A DNA stretch of 64,000 nucleotides from Persicobacter psychrovividus (GTDB taxonomy: Bacteria; Bacteroidota; Bacteroidia; Cytophagales; Cyclobacteriaceae). Within the stretch, counting starts at the first letter, position 1, and each line of letters starts with the position of its first letter. The notes under the pieces are model-generated. The model was given only the letters and a program-made list of their open reading frames with translations, searched no databases and was not told where the DNA came from. The stretch is from contig NZ_AP025294.1 in NCBI RefSeq assembly GCF_036492425.1, positions 186,001 to 250,000 on the forward strand, written 5' to 3'. The translations under genes and the position numbers were made by a program. Of this stretch, positions 53,768 through 64,000 are shown piece after piece.

Positions 53768-54865
53768 TTACTTTATTAGTTTCGGTTTATACACTGGTAA
53801 ATAATAGGCCAACTTCAGCCATAGTTGGTGCCTGCGATAATCAGGATCTATATAGCCAAATTCATAGATCAATTGGGTATTATCGTAACGGTTTTCGGCG
53901 ATATTCTCCTGCCATAAACCATAGCTAAAACCTAACTCCACGGCGACCCACCCCTTACCAAGCCAGTCTTTTTTGCGATAGCCTGCACTGGCATTCAATC
54001 GGGCCGTATGCTGTCGTCTTAAAGGGTTCAAATTGATCCCTGCTTGCTCAATATTGGCCTGAATATTACCCAGGTGATCGGTGCGAGCGACATCGGCCTT
54101 ATTGATGATATGAAACACATACTCTCCTCCCAAACGACTGAAAAATTGACGAGAAGGAGCGCCGAAATTCCTTTGGATTTGCAATGGAATCACCAGGCTG
54201 CTTTGTTTTTGTTTAAATTCCAAATTAGAATAGCCCGTATAATCTCCCTGAATCTTAAAGCGATCACTTTGCTGATACGAATAGGAGTTGCTTTGATAAC
54301 CAACACCTGAGTGTATCGCCCATAGGTCAGAGAGATAATATTCCATTTCGAACATGGCGCTGAAGCCTGTTTGCTGACTGTACTCCCCTGTAGATTGGGA
54401 CGGGTCCGCTGATAAACTGTAAAATTGCTCTCGGACAGTAAAGGCCCTTACGGCCCCTATTGACACCCCCCAGATCAGCACTGGCCGATGCCGAAAACGC
54501 TGAAATATATTGACAAATTCTGGTGGGTCGATGGCCGTATTGAGTTTGTATTCCGGATTAAGCTGTAAAAAACGCAACAAATAGCCCTCAGCTTCAACAA
54601 CCTCATTATTATATAAACTGGTGAGACATAGTAATTTATTGGCCTGTATCTGTTGTCCCTGATTAAAGCCACCATTTTGTAAGCATTGGCGCAGTAATTT
54701 GTGCACTAACTCAATGCGCCCGGCACTGAATTCCTTCTGTGCCTCCAAAAGCTTACTGGCACAATCCGAGGTCTGCCCAAAAGCCTGTGGGCTGAAGGTC
54801 AGTAGCAAGGCCAAGGCCAAAACACCATGCCTTAATTTCTTTAGACTAATTGATGCCCGATTCAT
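53768..54865 (-). CDS. TPR-like plus outer-membrane beta-barrel protein
   Basis: This ~365-aa protein starts at the ATG at 54865, where the signal peptide begins (cleavage after 'QAFG'). Mature residues to about 110 are TPR-like helices ('LLEAQKEFSAGRIELVHKLL'). The linker 'DPPEFVNIFQRFR' is typical of Bacteroidota proteins of this kind. The remaining ~240 residues are amphipathic strands ('MEYYLSDLWAIHSGVGYQS', 'VAVELGFSYGLWQ', 'LWLKLAYYLP') of a PorT-like outer-membrane barrel. It sits between a T9SS substrate and a lipoprotein on the same strand, suggesting a cell-surface complex. Confidence 0.75.
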   Translation of the reverse strand: MNRASISLKKLRHGVLALALLLTFSPQAFGQTSDCASKLLEAQKEFSAGRIELVHKLLRQCLQNGGFNQGQQIQANKLLCLTSLYNNEVVEAEGYLLRFLQLNPEYKLNTAIDPPEFVNIFQRFRHRPVLIWGVSIGAVRAFTVREQFYSLSADPSQSTGEYSQQTGFSAMFEMEYYLSDLWAIHSGVGYQSNSYSYQQSDRFKIQGDYTGYSNLEFKQKQSSLVIPLQIQRNFGAPSRQFFSRLGGEYVFHIINKADVARTDHLGNIQANIEQAGINLNPLRRQHTARLNASAGYRKKDWLGKGWVAVELGFSYGLWQENIAENRYDNTQLIYEFGYIDPDYRRHQLWLKLAYYLPVYKPKLIK

Positions 54866-54947
54866 ATTTTTTAATTCTAATCTCATAAATTCCATTAATC
54901 TGTGGACAAATCATCCTGCTCCCATTTAGCGTTAAAACACTAAGCGC

Positions 54948-55102
54948 CACACAATAGGGTTGGAGGGGTGTTAATAACCATGATTACCTTGATTTACATG
55001 ATTACCATGATTTTTTATTGTATTAGATTTCCTGACCTGTGTGCAAATAATCAATGAATCTCATCTAAAGAAATCTGTGTAATCTGTGGATAAAAAACAC
55101 CA
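54948..55102. repeat. dispersed intergenic repeat, copy 2
   Basis: Second copy of the repeat at 52370-52526, in the gap between the giant protein and barrel protein genes. The end 'aatctgtgtaatctgtgga' is a common form of this repeat. Confidence 0.7.
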
Positions 55103-55126
55103 TTCATTATTTTAAGCGTTACTGAA

Positions 55127-58100
55127 CTAATGCCTGATCACAAGGCGCTCTGTGGTCAATAATTGTCCCTGACGACTCAATACCAATACATAAACTCCAA
55201 CAGGTAAATCTGCCAATTGAATCTCATGACTTTTGGCGCCTAAGGCTGAGAATTGTCCACGGGCCACTTGAACCCCAGTCACATTATAAACTTGCCAAGC
55301 GTCTGCCCAGTCGGCCTGAGGCCATTTTACCACAAAATTACCATCATTCGGATTCGGATAAATTTGCAAAGCACCCGCCATGGCATCATTGTCCGTTGGG
55401 ATCTGTGGCACCATCTCCTGTGGAATATCAAAGGTTTCCGACTGATAGATTTCATTGGACTCCATGCCTTGCACCAGCACGACCAACTGCACCCCTTCAG
55501 CAAAAGCCCAAGCCACATCCGGTTGCCAGCTCACACTGCCTTGCCAATGCCCACCTCGCTCATTCAGTAAGTTATTCAATATTACCTTTTGCCCCGAAGC
55601 ATCCGGTAACATCTGTCTTACCAGCTGCTCATAAGTGTCGCCACCCGGTACCTTAAAGCTTTTGGCGACCAGTAGTGTATGCACTAATAAATGTTGATCC
55701 AGCGTATCAAAAGGCAATCCACTGCTTTGGAAAGAGAAGTCAATCGACAAGCGATGATCACCTACCTTTTCAAAATTAGCCCTACTAATCGGGTCGATCA
55801 GCACACGGGCTTGTTGCAGTTTACGCTGACTCACCGCCTGCAATCCCCAGCTTTTGGACCATACCTCATCCTGATACCAACGGCCATCTACCATCGCTCG
55901 CTCTGCCTGCGGGATTCCATAGTGCAAGCCCCTCGCTCCGGCAGGTTCCCAGGCATAATCCCACAATTTATTCTCTGACTCGTTCTGAAGCTGATAGGGA
56001 TATTGTAAGAGGATCAACTCTTCCGGCGATTGCTGAACCGTCTGACGAATCGCCTCCGTCTCCTGTTTTCCATAAAAATCATGGATAAAGTGCTCCGTAA
56101 CGACATGGTGGTTTCTGGAAGAAAGCTCGAAAGAAGCGATACTTACCCCCTGATAGCCTTCTTTATCATCCACTTCAGCATTAGAAGCGAACCAAAACCT
56201 GAAACGAACCTGTCCATTGCCATTTTCGATCGCTTCTTTTTTTACCTGATCCAAAGGAATGCGTGCATGAAGATTTTCCATCGTTCCTGACCAACCTTCC
56301 TTTTTCCTTTGAGCATCTTGTGGCATACTCAATACCGTTGTGTGCGAATACCAGTCTATACCTTCTTGGGTAGCCCCTACTGTTTGCCAACTGTGCCCCT
56401 CATCGGTGGTATATCTGAGCGTCAATCCATCTACCCCTTCAGCACTGTGGGTGTGCATGCGTAAGGTCAGCATGGGCAAATCAAGTTTGCTTAAATCAAA
56501 AGTAGGACTTTCCACCCAGGAATTCTCTGCGGCAAAATAGCTGTTTTGGTTATTCCCGTGCGAACCTTGATTCGTCTGCCAGCCCGCCTCATTTAAACCC
56601 CAGGAGCTCAGACTGTCAGCCGTATCCCATTGGCCGGAATGCAACCACGCCTGGGCGCCCTGATCAAATTGCACCTGATACGCTTGCTCACGTAGTGGGC
56701 GCTCCAATGGGAAAATTGGAATTTTATAGCTTACCGTATCTGTACAGCCCACCACTTCGGAAGTCAGGATCAATTTTACTTCATAAATACCTTCTTGCAT
56801 ATACTGCCCATATTCGAAGCGCTCCCCATTGTGATATTGCTGTTGATCGCCATTGCCAAACTGCCATTCCCAACTTTCAATTTGACGATTGGTGATTCCC
56901 ACTTCAATACTTGATTGATCAATAAAATACGTTCCTTGGCCAGCCGTGAAGTTCATCACTTCAAAATCTGCTTGAGGATTGGCGCCCAACTCTACGGTGT
57001 CACTAACAGTCTGCTTACATCCGAACTCGGAGAAAGCGGTCAAGCTCACCTCATATTCATTGGCATTGAGGTAAAAATGCGCTGGATCTTTGTAAGTGCC
57101 CGAAGTATTGTTTTCAAAGCCTTCGCCAGTAACGATGGCATCAATTGGCGCATCCACCAAGCCATTATCCACAAAAAATCCATTGCCAAATTGCCACTGA
57201 TAGCGGGTGATAGCGCCGCCGTATTCGGGTTTTTCCAAATCCTCCGGCATCATGGATTGGTTTACAAAATGGAAGGGCAACTGTTGATCTTGACATAAAA
57301 AATGCTTCCCATCATCGGTAGTAAAGGCTGGCAATGGCAGCGCCTTAATTTGTAGATGTGTCGATGTAGCCGCCGTACAACTGTTAGTGTCCGTTACATA
57401 AAAATAAATATCAAAATGCCCTACGGGATGCTGGGAGAATGTTTTGTTTTCTCTTCCCTCCGATAGGTAATGCGAAACGGTATCTCCTTTGGCGTCTATG
57501 GCCACATAGTCTACTGATTGAAGATGTGCCCATGCCCAGGTATTGCCCAAGTAATCAAAGGCCGCAGACTCTAATTTGATGTTCGCTGCTTCCTCTTCAC
57601 AAAAAGGCTGATCAAAAGAGGCCATAGTTACTACCGGTTGATTGAAGACCTCAAAAGGAATGGTTTTGCTCAATTCACATTGACCGCCTTCGATCCACCT
57701 CGAAGCAAAATAGGTAATTTGTAAATTATATTTACCAACCAATGCAGGAACAACGGTACTTTGACCTGCTGAATCAACAGCTAAGAGGTCATCGACAATT
57801 TGCCCCTCTTGATTGGTAATGGCGATTTCAAAAAGGGATTCATCTTCCAGGATTTCACCGCCATTTTCAGATCCCCCATTCAAAAGTAACTTAGGTACAA
57901 TCAGCGCTGCTTCGCCATTGAGGCAAAGCTTGCTTTTATTAAAGTCCCAAGCCAATGCCATTTCATCTTTGCGCAAATGAAGAATGTCCGTGGTATCGCT
58001 ATAGTTGTAAGTCTCATTACTTAGCACCACGTAAATCTCATAGTCGCCGCTTTCATTGATGGACAAATCCGCACTTTCCAACTCCTCAAATTCGGATTCA

Positions 58101-61100
58101 TGACCGGGTGCCTTCACAAAAAATTTCCTGTTGAGCCCGGTTTCATAAGTGCCACCATGGCCATTGGTGATCGTAAGGAATGGTCGAAGGTCTATCGTGG
58201 TATCGTCCATACAGGCATAATAACTACTGTCCCATTGAATTCTTGGCTTGCGGAAGATGATATCATTCACCGCTTTGGTCATTAACCAGCAACCGATCTG
58301 CTTTTTATTCAAATTATCATCTACCCCAGCAAGATGCTCATAGGCCAACTGTAGTTGGTATCGGCCAGAAGATGGAAAAGCAAAATTCGATAGGGTATCC
58401 TCCCCATAAGCATATCGACCGATTTCCTCCCCATCAGCTTCACTGAACACCAATACCGTTCGGCTTGAGTCATAATCAGCGATTTCGTCAAAGGTCAAAG
58501 TATCTATGCGCGCCCTAAAATTCACCACTATGCTATCTTCCGCTTCGAAATAATAGGCCGAAGGCTCCCAAGCTATCTCCTTTTTAGCTAAAGGAGATAA
58601 ATTTAATTTAAGCGTTGGTCGGTTGCTGCCAGACTCCGCACCGCAACCTCCGACGAATTGTATGTCAAGTTTTTCAACCTGAGCAGCTGGGTAACTGAAA
58701 TTTTCACCACTGTTTACCTGTTGGCTTTGTGTATCATTAATGGTCCAGATGGTGGGGTAGTCTGCATTTTCTACATCAAAAATCAGATCGCTCACTCCTG
58801 CGCAATATTGTAATTTTTGGGTTTCTGTATTGGAATCAGATCCATATTGTAAACCATTTAAACTCACTATGGGGCGAGGTACGCCACTTCGGATATTTAT
58901 CTTCTTCTTAAAAACATCTGAACATCCCGAATAATTATAATGGATAATTATTTCTACTATGGCTTCTTCTTCTCCTTCTGGTAAAACATCTTCAAAATTA
59001 AGCTTGTAAGTTCTAATTTGAGTTTCAGGATCTACTTCCTCATCAACCTTTATATTGTTTCCCCAAATATTTTGCCCCGACCATTTCGCCTCAATAATAG
59101 AGATGTCGAAAAATCGGTGAAAATTCCATTCAACTTCCTGAGTGGAGCAATAATCGGTAGCAATTTGACTGAAATCAATATAGTCAGTTGTTGTATAGTT
59201 TAACTTTTGTCTAATATATTTTCCTTCATGATAGAGGGAATACTCCATATCTAAAGTATTAATATGGCCATCTAAATTAATGATAAATTGGGTATAGTAA
59301 TATAAATCATCTGGGTAGATAGGCGGCGGAACAGAGGATCCGAAAACCCAAGTACTCTCATTGCTATACCGATGTGTTTTTACATATCCTCTTAATCTAT
59401 CTGAGACATATCGTGTAAACTCTGTATTTATCTTCCTTTGATCATAATAAAGATCTTTTTCCTCTGGGTTGTCAACATTTTCATTAGTGAAAAAATAAGC
59501 ACCCAAGATGCTCGAAGACATCCTATAGATTTCAGTTCTGTAAGCTAAAAGGATTTCATATTTAGCACGTTCAATCTCAATATCAGTTGGTTTATAATTT
59601 AAAACATATTGCTCGACTTGAGAATAAAGCTGTTCTTTATTTATGCTTATGGAGGAAGGAAAATTGGTAACATTCTCTTTGATAAGCGTCGGGCCTTTAC
59701 TTTCGTTACACAAAAAATCATTGGCGAAAATATCGGCTACAACTCTAAAGTTCAAAGCGGTTTCTGCCACACAACCATTCTCTAAATTCACGGCTTTAAT
59801 ATCCACTTTCACATCGGCGCCATTTGATGTACTCAGCTGTGAAGGATTGAAATAATATACCCCATTTTTGAGGATTACCCCAGGGCCATCGGCCTGTAAC
59901 ACGACCTCATTAGGATTAATAGCTGTGTAGCCATCAAAATGAACATCTGAAAAAATGACAATGTCTTGGTCCAATGACCCATTATAGGAAAAGATTTCAT
60001 TTTTGGGTGTCAAGGCTACGCCTGTTCCCACATTTAAGGGGTACGAGCCACCCTCAATAGCACATCCATTATATTGTGGTTGGAGGGTATATTCCCCGGA
60101 CTCCAAACCTTGAAGTACAATTTCCGAACCTGTAATCGTTGGATTCCTCACTTCATTTTTTTCTTGATCTAAGACTTGTAGGCTATATTTGTTACCTGTA
60201 CCTTTTGCATCAATGGATACCCTAATATCATTGCCTTGACAGGTGGGGTTAGGTGCATAGCTAATATAACAATAAGGCACTGCATAGTTGATTGTTGCAT
60301 TGGAGGAAATATTTTTGGAAACTCCTGCTATCGTTAGGCTTTCAATCAAATTAACCCTACCTGCTGAGGGTAATGAAGACTGATCAGCTTTTATTTTAAT
60401 ATTCCTTATGATTAATTCATTCCCTCCTTCATTGGGTTTTAGGGTTAATTGATCATCATTGATAGTGATGTCATTTCCTTTATTCGAATTAATATTATCT
60501 CCCTCGAATAGATAGCCAGTGGGTAATAAAAAGACAATATCATTATTTTCCGCAAAACTACCTTTCAAGGTTAAATCTCCTATGCTCACCGAAGAACAGC
60601 CGATAAGATCGGGAATGCGGTTCTCTGTACTGATCTCGTAACTGTCATTGGCAATGGTAATGGTAAAGTCCTGACTCTTTTTATCCTCGCCATCTACAGT
60701 ATTATCATTTATGAAATCTAAAAAAGAAACGGTTAAGGCGAAAGTTGCCGAGGAACCAGTCTCCAAACGCGCAGGATAACCTTGTAACTTTTTGTTGCTA
60801 TCGTCCCATTCCAGCCAGTTGGGTAAGTTTGCAAACTGATAATACACCTCCCCATCGATAGGCCCATTAATAGTAAACTCATGCTGAAAAAATTGCTTTT
60901 GCTGAGCCACTAATTCGGTTGCTCCGCCAATATTCGGTTGAATATGCACCTGCAAATTAGCCGTTACCCCTTCATTAGTATCTTCACCTCCCAAATTATT
61001 CCTATACAACTCAATAGACACCTCCCGAGGGTTATCCGCTGGATAAGCATTGCCACTATAGGCGTACTGCAAGTTTTGGAAGACGTGATTATATACTGAC

Positions 61101-61873
61101 ACCGGCGCATAGCCTTCAATGGTTAGTGTGCCCGCATCATTTGTTATAGTGAGTGGGTAGATATTGTTTGAAGGGAGGGTTTCTTCCCATTGATCGCCAC
61201 TTTCGAAATCAGCAATGGAAAATACCATTTTGTGGATTAGGGTGTTGGGTGCGTTTGAAGGGGCTTTAATGGTATCCGCCAAAAAGGGTTGATAATCTTC
61301 TTCATAAATATAGGATAAAGAGTGTTCATCAGGCCAGGGAGTATTTTCATCTGTATTGAAAGTAAATTTATCAGAGGGTTCATCTGAGGAAATGATGCTG
61401 ATTGAAAAGATTTGATCTGTTTTTGACCAAACATCCCCTTTTGCTACATCAAAGCCGAAAGTCAGGGAGTTACCTTCCTCAAAAGTTTCATTTACCGTAG
61501 AAAACACCAACCGTCCTACATTGATGTCTGCTTGCGTCCAGGTATTGACATGCTCATCAGCATTAAATACAGGATCTACATTATCGGATGGCAAAACCCG
61601 CTTCCATTGGTATTTACCTTCCCCGTCAGATACCAATAGAAACAGTTCACCGTATTTTTCTTCGCCCTCTAATTTGGGGCGAGTTTGAAGCGTATAAATA
61701 TAATTTGCAGGGTCTTGAACAGACGAACCATTTTGGGTAATCTTAAAATTTCCATCATCAAAAAAATTTTGACTTGAGGGATAAGAACTTAAGCTCTTAT
61801 TTACCAATCCTTGAGCAAAACTATTACCATATATACTTGCCCATGCCAAACAAAAAAATATAATACGCTTCAT
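55127..61873 (-). CDS. giant multidomain T9SS-secreted surface protein
   Basis: This 2248-aa protein has a signal peptide cleaved after 'NSFA' (residue 20). The N-terminal third contains Ig/cadherin-like units, including a putative-Ig type 'LPNWLEWDDSNKKLQGYPA'. PKD-type domains are visible at about 1540-1640 and 1650-1750 ('YQWQFGNGFF', 'WEWQFGNGDQQ'). A probable jelly-roll or carbohydrate-binding-like region follows (about 1790-1930), and the last ~80 residues are a type A T9SS sorting domain ('ALQIYPNPNDGNFVVKW', 'LPVGVYVLVLSRQGQLL', 'ERLVIRH'). It is therefore exported across the outer membrane and attached to or released from the surface. It starts 4 bases after the FISUMP lipoprotein gene. 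Adhesin is the most likely role; no catalytic domain was recognised. Confidence 0.85.
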   Translation of the reverse strand: MKRIIFFCLAWASIYGNSFAQGLVNKSLSSYPSSQNFFDDGNFKITQNGSSVQDPANYIYTLQTRPKLEGEEKYGELFLLVSDGEGKYQWKRVLPSDNVDPVFNADEHVNTWTQADINVGRLVFSTVNETFEEGNSLTFGFDVAKGDVWSKTDQIFSISIISSDEPSDKFTFNTDENTPWPDEHSLSYIYEEDYQPFLADTIKAPSNAPNTLIHKMVFSIADFESGDQWEETLPSNNIYPLTITNDAGTLTIEGYAPVSVYNHVFQNLQYAYSGNAYPADNPREVSIELYRNNLGGEDTNEGVTANLQVHIQPNIGGATELVAQQKQFFQHEFTINGPIDGEVYYQFANLPNWLEWDDSNKKLQGYPARLETGSSATFALTVSFLDFINDNTVDGEDKKSQDFTITIANDSYEISTENRIPDLIGCSSVSIGDLTLKGSFAENNDIVFLLPTGYLFEGDNINSNKGNDITINDDQLTLKPNEGGNELIIRNIKIKADQSSLPSAGRVNLIESLTIAGVSKNISSNATINYAVPYCYISYAPNPTCQGNDIRVSIDAKGTGNKYSLQVLDQEKNEVRNPTITGSEIVLQGLESGEYTLQPQYNGCAIEGGSYPLNVGTGVALTPKNEIFSYNGSLDQDIVIFSDVHFDGYTAINPNEVVLQADGPGVILKNGVYYFNPSQLSTSNGADVKVDIKAVNLENGCVAETALNFRVVADIFANDFLCNESKGPTLIKENVTNFPSSISINKEQLYSQVEQYVLNYKPTDIEIERAKYEILLAYRTEIYRMSSSILGAYFFTNENVDNPEEKDLYYDQRKINTEFTRYVSDRLRGYVKTHRYSNESTWVFGSSVPPPIYPDDLYYYTQFIINLDGHINTLDMEYSLYHEGKYIRQKLNYTTTDYIDFSQIATDYCSTQEVEWNFHRFFDISIIEAKWSGQNIWGNNIKVDEEVDPETQIRTYKLNFEDVLPEGEEEAIVEIIIHYNYSGCSDVFKKKINIRSGVPRPIVSLNGLQYGSDSNTETQKLQYCAGVSDLIFDVENADYPTIWTINDTQSQQVNSGENFSYPAAQVEKLDIQFVGGCGAESGSNRPTLKLNLSPLAKKEIAWEPSAYYFEAEDSIVVNFRARIDTLTFDEIADYDSSRTVLVFSEADGEEIGRYAYGEDTLSNFAFPSSGRYQLQLAYEHLAGVDDNLNKKQIGCWLMTKAVNDIIFRKPRIQWDSSYYACMDDTTIDLRPFLTITNGHGGTYETGLNRKFFVKAPGHESEFEELESADLSINESGDYEIYVVLSNETYNYSDTTDILHLRKDEMALAWDFNKSKLCLNGEAALIVPKLLLNGGSENGGEILEDESLFEIAITNQEGQIVDDLLAVDSAGQSTVVPALVGKYNLQITYFASRWIEGGQCELSKTIPFEVFNQPVVTMASFDQPFCEEEAANIKLESAAFDYLGNTWAWAHLQSVDYVAIDAKGDTVSHYLSEGRENKTFSQHPVGHFDIYFYVTDTNSCTAATSTHLQIKALPLPAFTTDDGKHFLCQDQQLPFHFVNQSMMPEDLEKPEYGGAITRYQWQFGNGFFVDNGLVDAPIDAIVTGEGFENNTSGTYKDPAHFYLNANEYEVSLTAFSEFGCKQTVSDTVELGANPQADFEVMNFTAGQGTYFIDQSSIEVGITNRQIESWEWQFGNGDQQQYHNGERFEYGQYMQEGIYEVKLILTSEVVGCTDTVSYKIPIFPLERPLREQAYQVQFDQGAQAWLHSGQWDTADSLSSWGLNEAGWQTNQGSHGNNQNSYFAAENSWVESPTFDLSKLDLPMLTLRMHTHSAEGVDGLTLRYTTDEGHSWQTVGATQEGIDWYSHTTVLSMPQDAQRKKEGWSGTMENLHARIPLDQVKKEAIENGNGQVRFRFWFASNAEVDDKEGYQGVSIASFELSSRNHHVVTEHFIHDFYGKQETEAIRQTVQQSPEELILLQYPYQLQNESENKLWDYAWEPAGARGLHYGIPQAERAMVDGRWYQDEVWSKSWGLQAVSQRKLQQARVLIDPISRANFEKVGDHRLSIDFSFQSSGLPFDTLDQHLLVHTLLVAKSFKVPGGDTYEQLVRQMLPDASGQKVILNNLLNERGGHWQGSVSWQPDVAWAFAEGVQLVVLVQGMESNEIYQSETFDIPQEMVPQIPTDNDAMAGALQIYPNPNDGNFVVKWPQADWADAWQVYNVTGVQVARGQFSALGAKSHEIQLADLPVGVYVLVLSRQGQLLTTERLVIRH

Positions 61874-61877
61874 GATA

Positions 61878-62987
61878 TTATTTTTTTATTAGTCTTATAC
61901 CTGCCCCTACTTCTTCTGCGTAAATTCCAACAAAGCCTTCTGCTGCACGGAGAATGTGAGGAAAATCTATACCTGGTTGTAGATAAAATTTGGAAATCTC
62001 TTTAAATTCGAAAAGTTCAATTTTATCTCCAGTAAATCTGTAATCTCCACTCCCTTTCAGACCAAAGCCAGAGCTGTTATTCCCTTCGAATGAACCTTCA
62101 AAATTTGACCAATATTGCTCATCATCAATTAATACATCATTGGCAATATTCGGATAATTGGTTGCCCAATGATTTGGATCTTCGGCTATCCCACCTAAGG
62201 CATAAAATAACTCATGAGCCTGTTCTATCGTTGCCACCTGCCAATCTGCATCTTCGAGAGAAGCCATAATAGGTACAAGGTCTTCATCATATTTATAAAC
62301 ATGGCCATATTCCTCTTCATAACTATCGACTACCTCTCTTGGCCAAATTAAATACACCTTCCCACTATTGGTCGCCGTCTCCATCTTCAAATTCTCCGCC
62401 ATCCAGATTTGCTCACCGATTTTCACTGTTTTGTAGATGTGGTTATCGGTATATTCCCCGAAAGTACCGAGGGTCATGGTGCCGAATTTACCGATCTCGA
62501 TTTGGGCATCGGTGGTGGTTTCCTGCTCGGTGGCGTTGGCATCGGTGCTTTCAGCTACGGCACGCAAGGCAAATACTTCCAACATTTGGTCTTTGAACAA
62601 GTCGGTGATCTCCGCAGAAATATAGTGGTCGCCTTCCTTGGTCAAGGTAATTTCTTTTTCTTCTTCGCCGATGGTCACGAATAATTGAGGATCGTCCATG
62701 TCTGCATATTCTTTGCCCTCTTCCATCTCGAAGTGCAATTGGAATTGTACCGCATCGCTTTCAGTGAACAAATCGGCTTGGTCATTATCAGCAGGATAAG
62801 TAGAACGGACATAATCTTCGGTCACTTCCAAGTGCAGGCTTGGGGTGATTTTTTCTACGGGCTCTTCAATAGGTGGCTCAGGAATTGGATCTGGCTCGGT
62901 GGTTTCGCTTGAGCAGGCGCTCATCATACTCACAAAGGCCAATCCCATGGCGAAATATTTGATTGAGTTGCGTTTCATATTATTCAT
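61878..62987 (-). CDS. FISUMP-domain lipoprotein
   Basis: This 369-aa protein has a lipoprotein signal ('FVSMMSACSS', Cys25) followed by a Pro/Glu-rich linker. An N-terminal beta domain (about 50-160) precedes a FISUMP (Fibrobacter succinogenes major paralogous) domain, recognised from 'KTVKIGEQIWMAENLK' near residue 188. Two ATGs (62987 and 62978) are possible starts. The gene ends 4 bases before the giant T9SS substrate and is probably its operon partner. Surface lipoprotein; function of FISUMP domains is unknown. Confidence 0.8.
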   Translation of the reverse strand: MNNMKRNSIKYFAMGLAFVSMMSACSSETTEPDPIPEPPIEEPVEKITPSLHLEVTEDYVRSTYPADNDQADLFTESDAVQFQLHFEMEEGKEYADMDDPQLFVTIGEEEKEITLTKEGDHYISAEITDLFKDQMLEVFALRAVAESTDANATEQETTTDAQIEIGKFGTMTLGTFGEYTDNHIYKTVKIGEQIWMAENLKMETATNSGKVYLIWPREVVDSYEEEYGHVYKYDEDLVPIMASLEDADWQVATIEQAHELFYALGGIAEDPNHWATNYPNIANDVLIDDEQYWSNFEGSFEGNNSSGFGLKGSGDYRFTGDKIELFEFKEISKFYLQPGIDFPHILRAAEGFVGIYAEEVGAGIRLIKK

Positions 62988-64000
62988 AGTTAGTATTAAT
63001 GTTAAACTTTTCGATATCCAAACATCTATAAATTATTGATGTATCTTGGGGAAAATTGATAATTTGAGCATTAGTGGGAAAGTGAAAATTGTCCCAATTA
63101 ATGACCGTTTGTAGTCGTTCAGTCGCTGCATAAACTGGGCTAATCGAGTAACCTCCTGGGGTAACCCCTAATCATCACTTCACTTTATATTGCCGACAAA
63201 TTTGTTTATTTCGCAGGTAGCAAATACAAAGACACCTTTCTACTCTTTTTGCTTAAATGGCCTTTAATAAAAGTGTGCGTTATTTACGGACTGTAGCACT
63301 ATTACCTCCTCCTTTAGACGATGCGCGCATGGAAGGCATGAACACTTATCCTGAGGGTAATATCTACTACTACAGACTACCTTATAGTTCAAGTCACAAA
63401 CTGTTGCTATAATAAGCCCATTTCAATCTGATATTTTTACACAGCCTGTCAAAAATGTATTCGTTGCAATTTAAAAACAAGGGTCATGCTCTCGTACGGC
63501 CCTTGCATGAAGGCTCCCAACCGTGAGGTCAAAATATTCGACTGGTTATTCCATTCCATAGATTAGGGTATGAACCTACCGAAAACACCAAGGCAAACCT
63601 CATTTCAGGTTTATCCATTTAATCCGGAAATAGATAATAAGTTAATTCTATACTAATCACGCTATTATATTGCGCTCTAATTCTTAAGTGTTTTAAAATT
63701 GTGAATTAAATTTTCTACATCCCAATGACCGCCATAATGAATACATATTTACGTCATAAAAGTTTAGACGCGACAAGTCAAACCCTATATTTAAAATAAG
63801 GGCTACAGACTATATCCACTAAAAATAAATTAAAATTTTACATATAAAACCAAACAAAGACTAAGCTAAATATCAACAACAAAAGTTATAACCTTTGTGG
63901 ACTAATACAGCAATAGTGTATATCATATAATACAGCTCGCAACAGGGAGCACAAAACGCACCCCTATCTGAACATAATCTTTATGATAAAATATGTAAAT
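62988..64000. other. gene-poor right end
   Basis: No reading frame here is convincing. The first ~150 bp should hold the promoter of the FISUMP/giant operon. The stretch about 63490-63600 resembles a degenerate copy of the array B boundary block ('aaaatattcgac' followed by a 'cctaccgaaaacaccaaggc' region). The remainder is AT-rich with many stops on both strands. No RNA gene could be recognised. Confidence 0.5.

Overview
The window comes from a Bacteroidota chromosome, probably a marine Cytophagales-type lineage. The evidence is a giant exported protein with a type IX secretion (T9SS) C-terminal sorting domain, lipoproteins with Bacteroidota-style signal peptides, a FISUMP-domain lipoprotein, an IS21 element and AT-rich intergenic DNA with few Shine-Dalgarno sequences. 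No tRNA, rRNA or CRISPR array was seen. The genus cannot be fixed from sequence alone.

Most of the window (about 0.2-52.3 kb) consists of two adjacent amplified gene arrays, each built around a paralogous AAA+ ATPase and a large SH3-bearing protein.

Array A (259-14756) is three tandem units of about 4.9 kb. Each unit holds (i) a ~700-aa protein with two SH3-like domains and a C-terminal papain-like C39-type cysteine peptidase, (ii) an overlapping, translationally coupled gene for a ~400-427-aa exported protein, and (iii) a divergent ~439-aa AAA+ ATPase. The peptidase proteins share nearly identical N-terminal three-quarters and differ in their C-terminal parts. The exported partners differ mainly at their N-terminal ends. 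This is the conserved-head, variable-tail, variable-partner signature of polymorphic effector/immunity loci. Two of the three ATPases carry the same one-base frameshift in a T run at Walker B.

Array B (14847-52276) has one full-length head at its right end: AAA+ ATPase, an 856-aa SH3/LysM-like/Gly-rich protein, and a convergent exported WG-repeat protein. To its left lie four tandem ~5.09-kb units. Each unit has a WG-repeat gene, a convergent 5'-truncated copy of only the C-terminal half of the 856-aa protein, an LRR lipoprotein and small ORFs. Partial units flank the tandem block. The copies are mosaics: the C-terminal region of the full-length 856-aa gene and its WG neighbour combine segments found separately in the truncated units, which suggests a gene-conversion repertoire. 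Two IS21-family copies with clear target duplications interrupt the array, and an unclassified IS with an IS630 element nested in its last two bases sits between the tandem block and the intact head.

The AAA+ proteins closely resemble the ATPase family found in extracellular contractile injection system (eCIS, Afp15-like) clusters. The working hypothesis is that these arrays encode secreted or injected effector repertoires with exported partners. No eCIS sheath, tube or baseplate gene lies in the window, so the link is inferential.

The right part (52.5-63.0 kb) is ordinary Bacteroidota surface biology on the minus strand: a FISUMP lipoprotein, a 2248-aa T9SS substrate 4 bp downstream of it, a TPR/outer-membrane beta-barrel protein and a propeller-like lipoprotein. 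The last ~1 kb has no supported gene.
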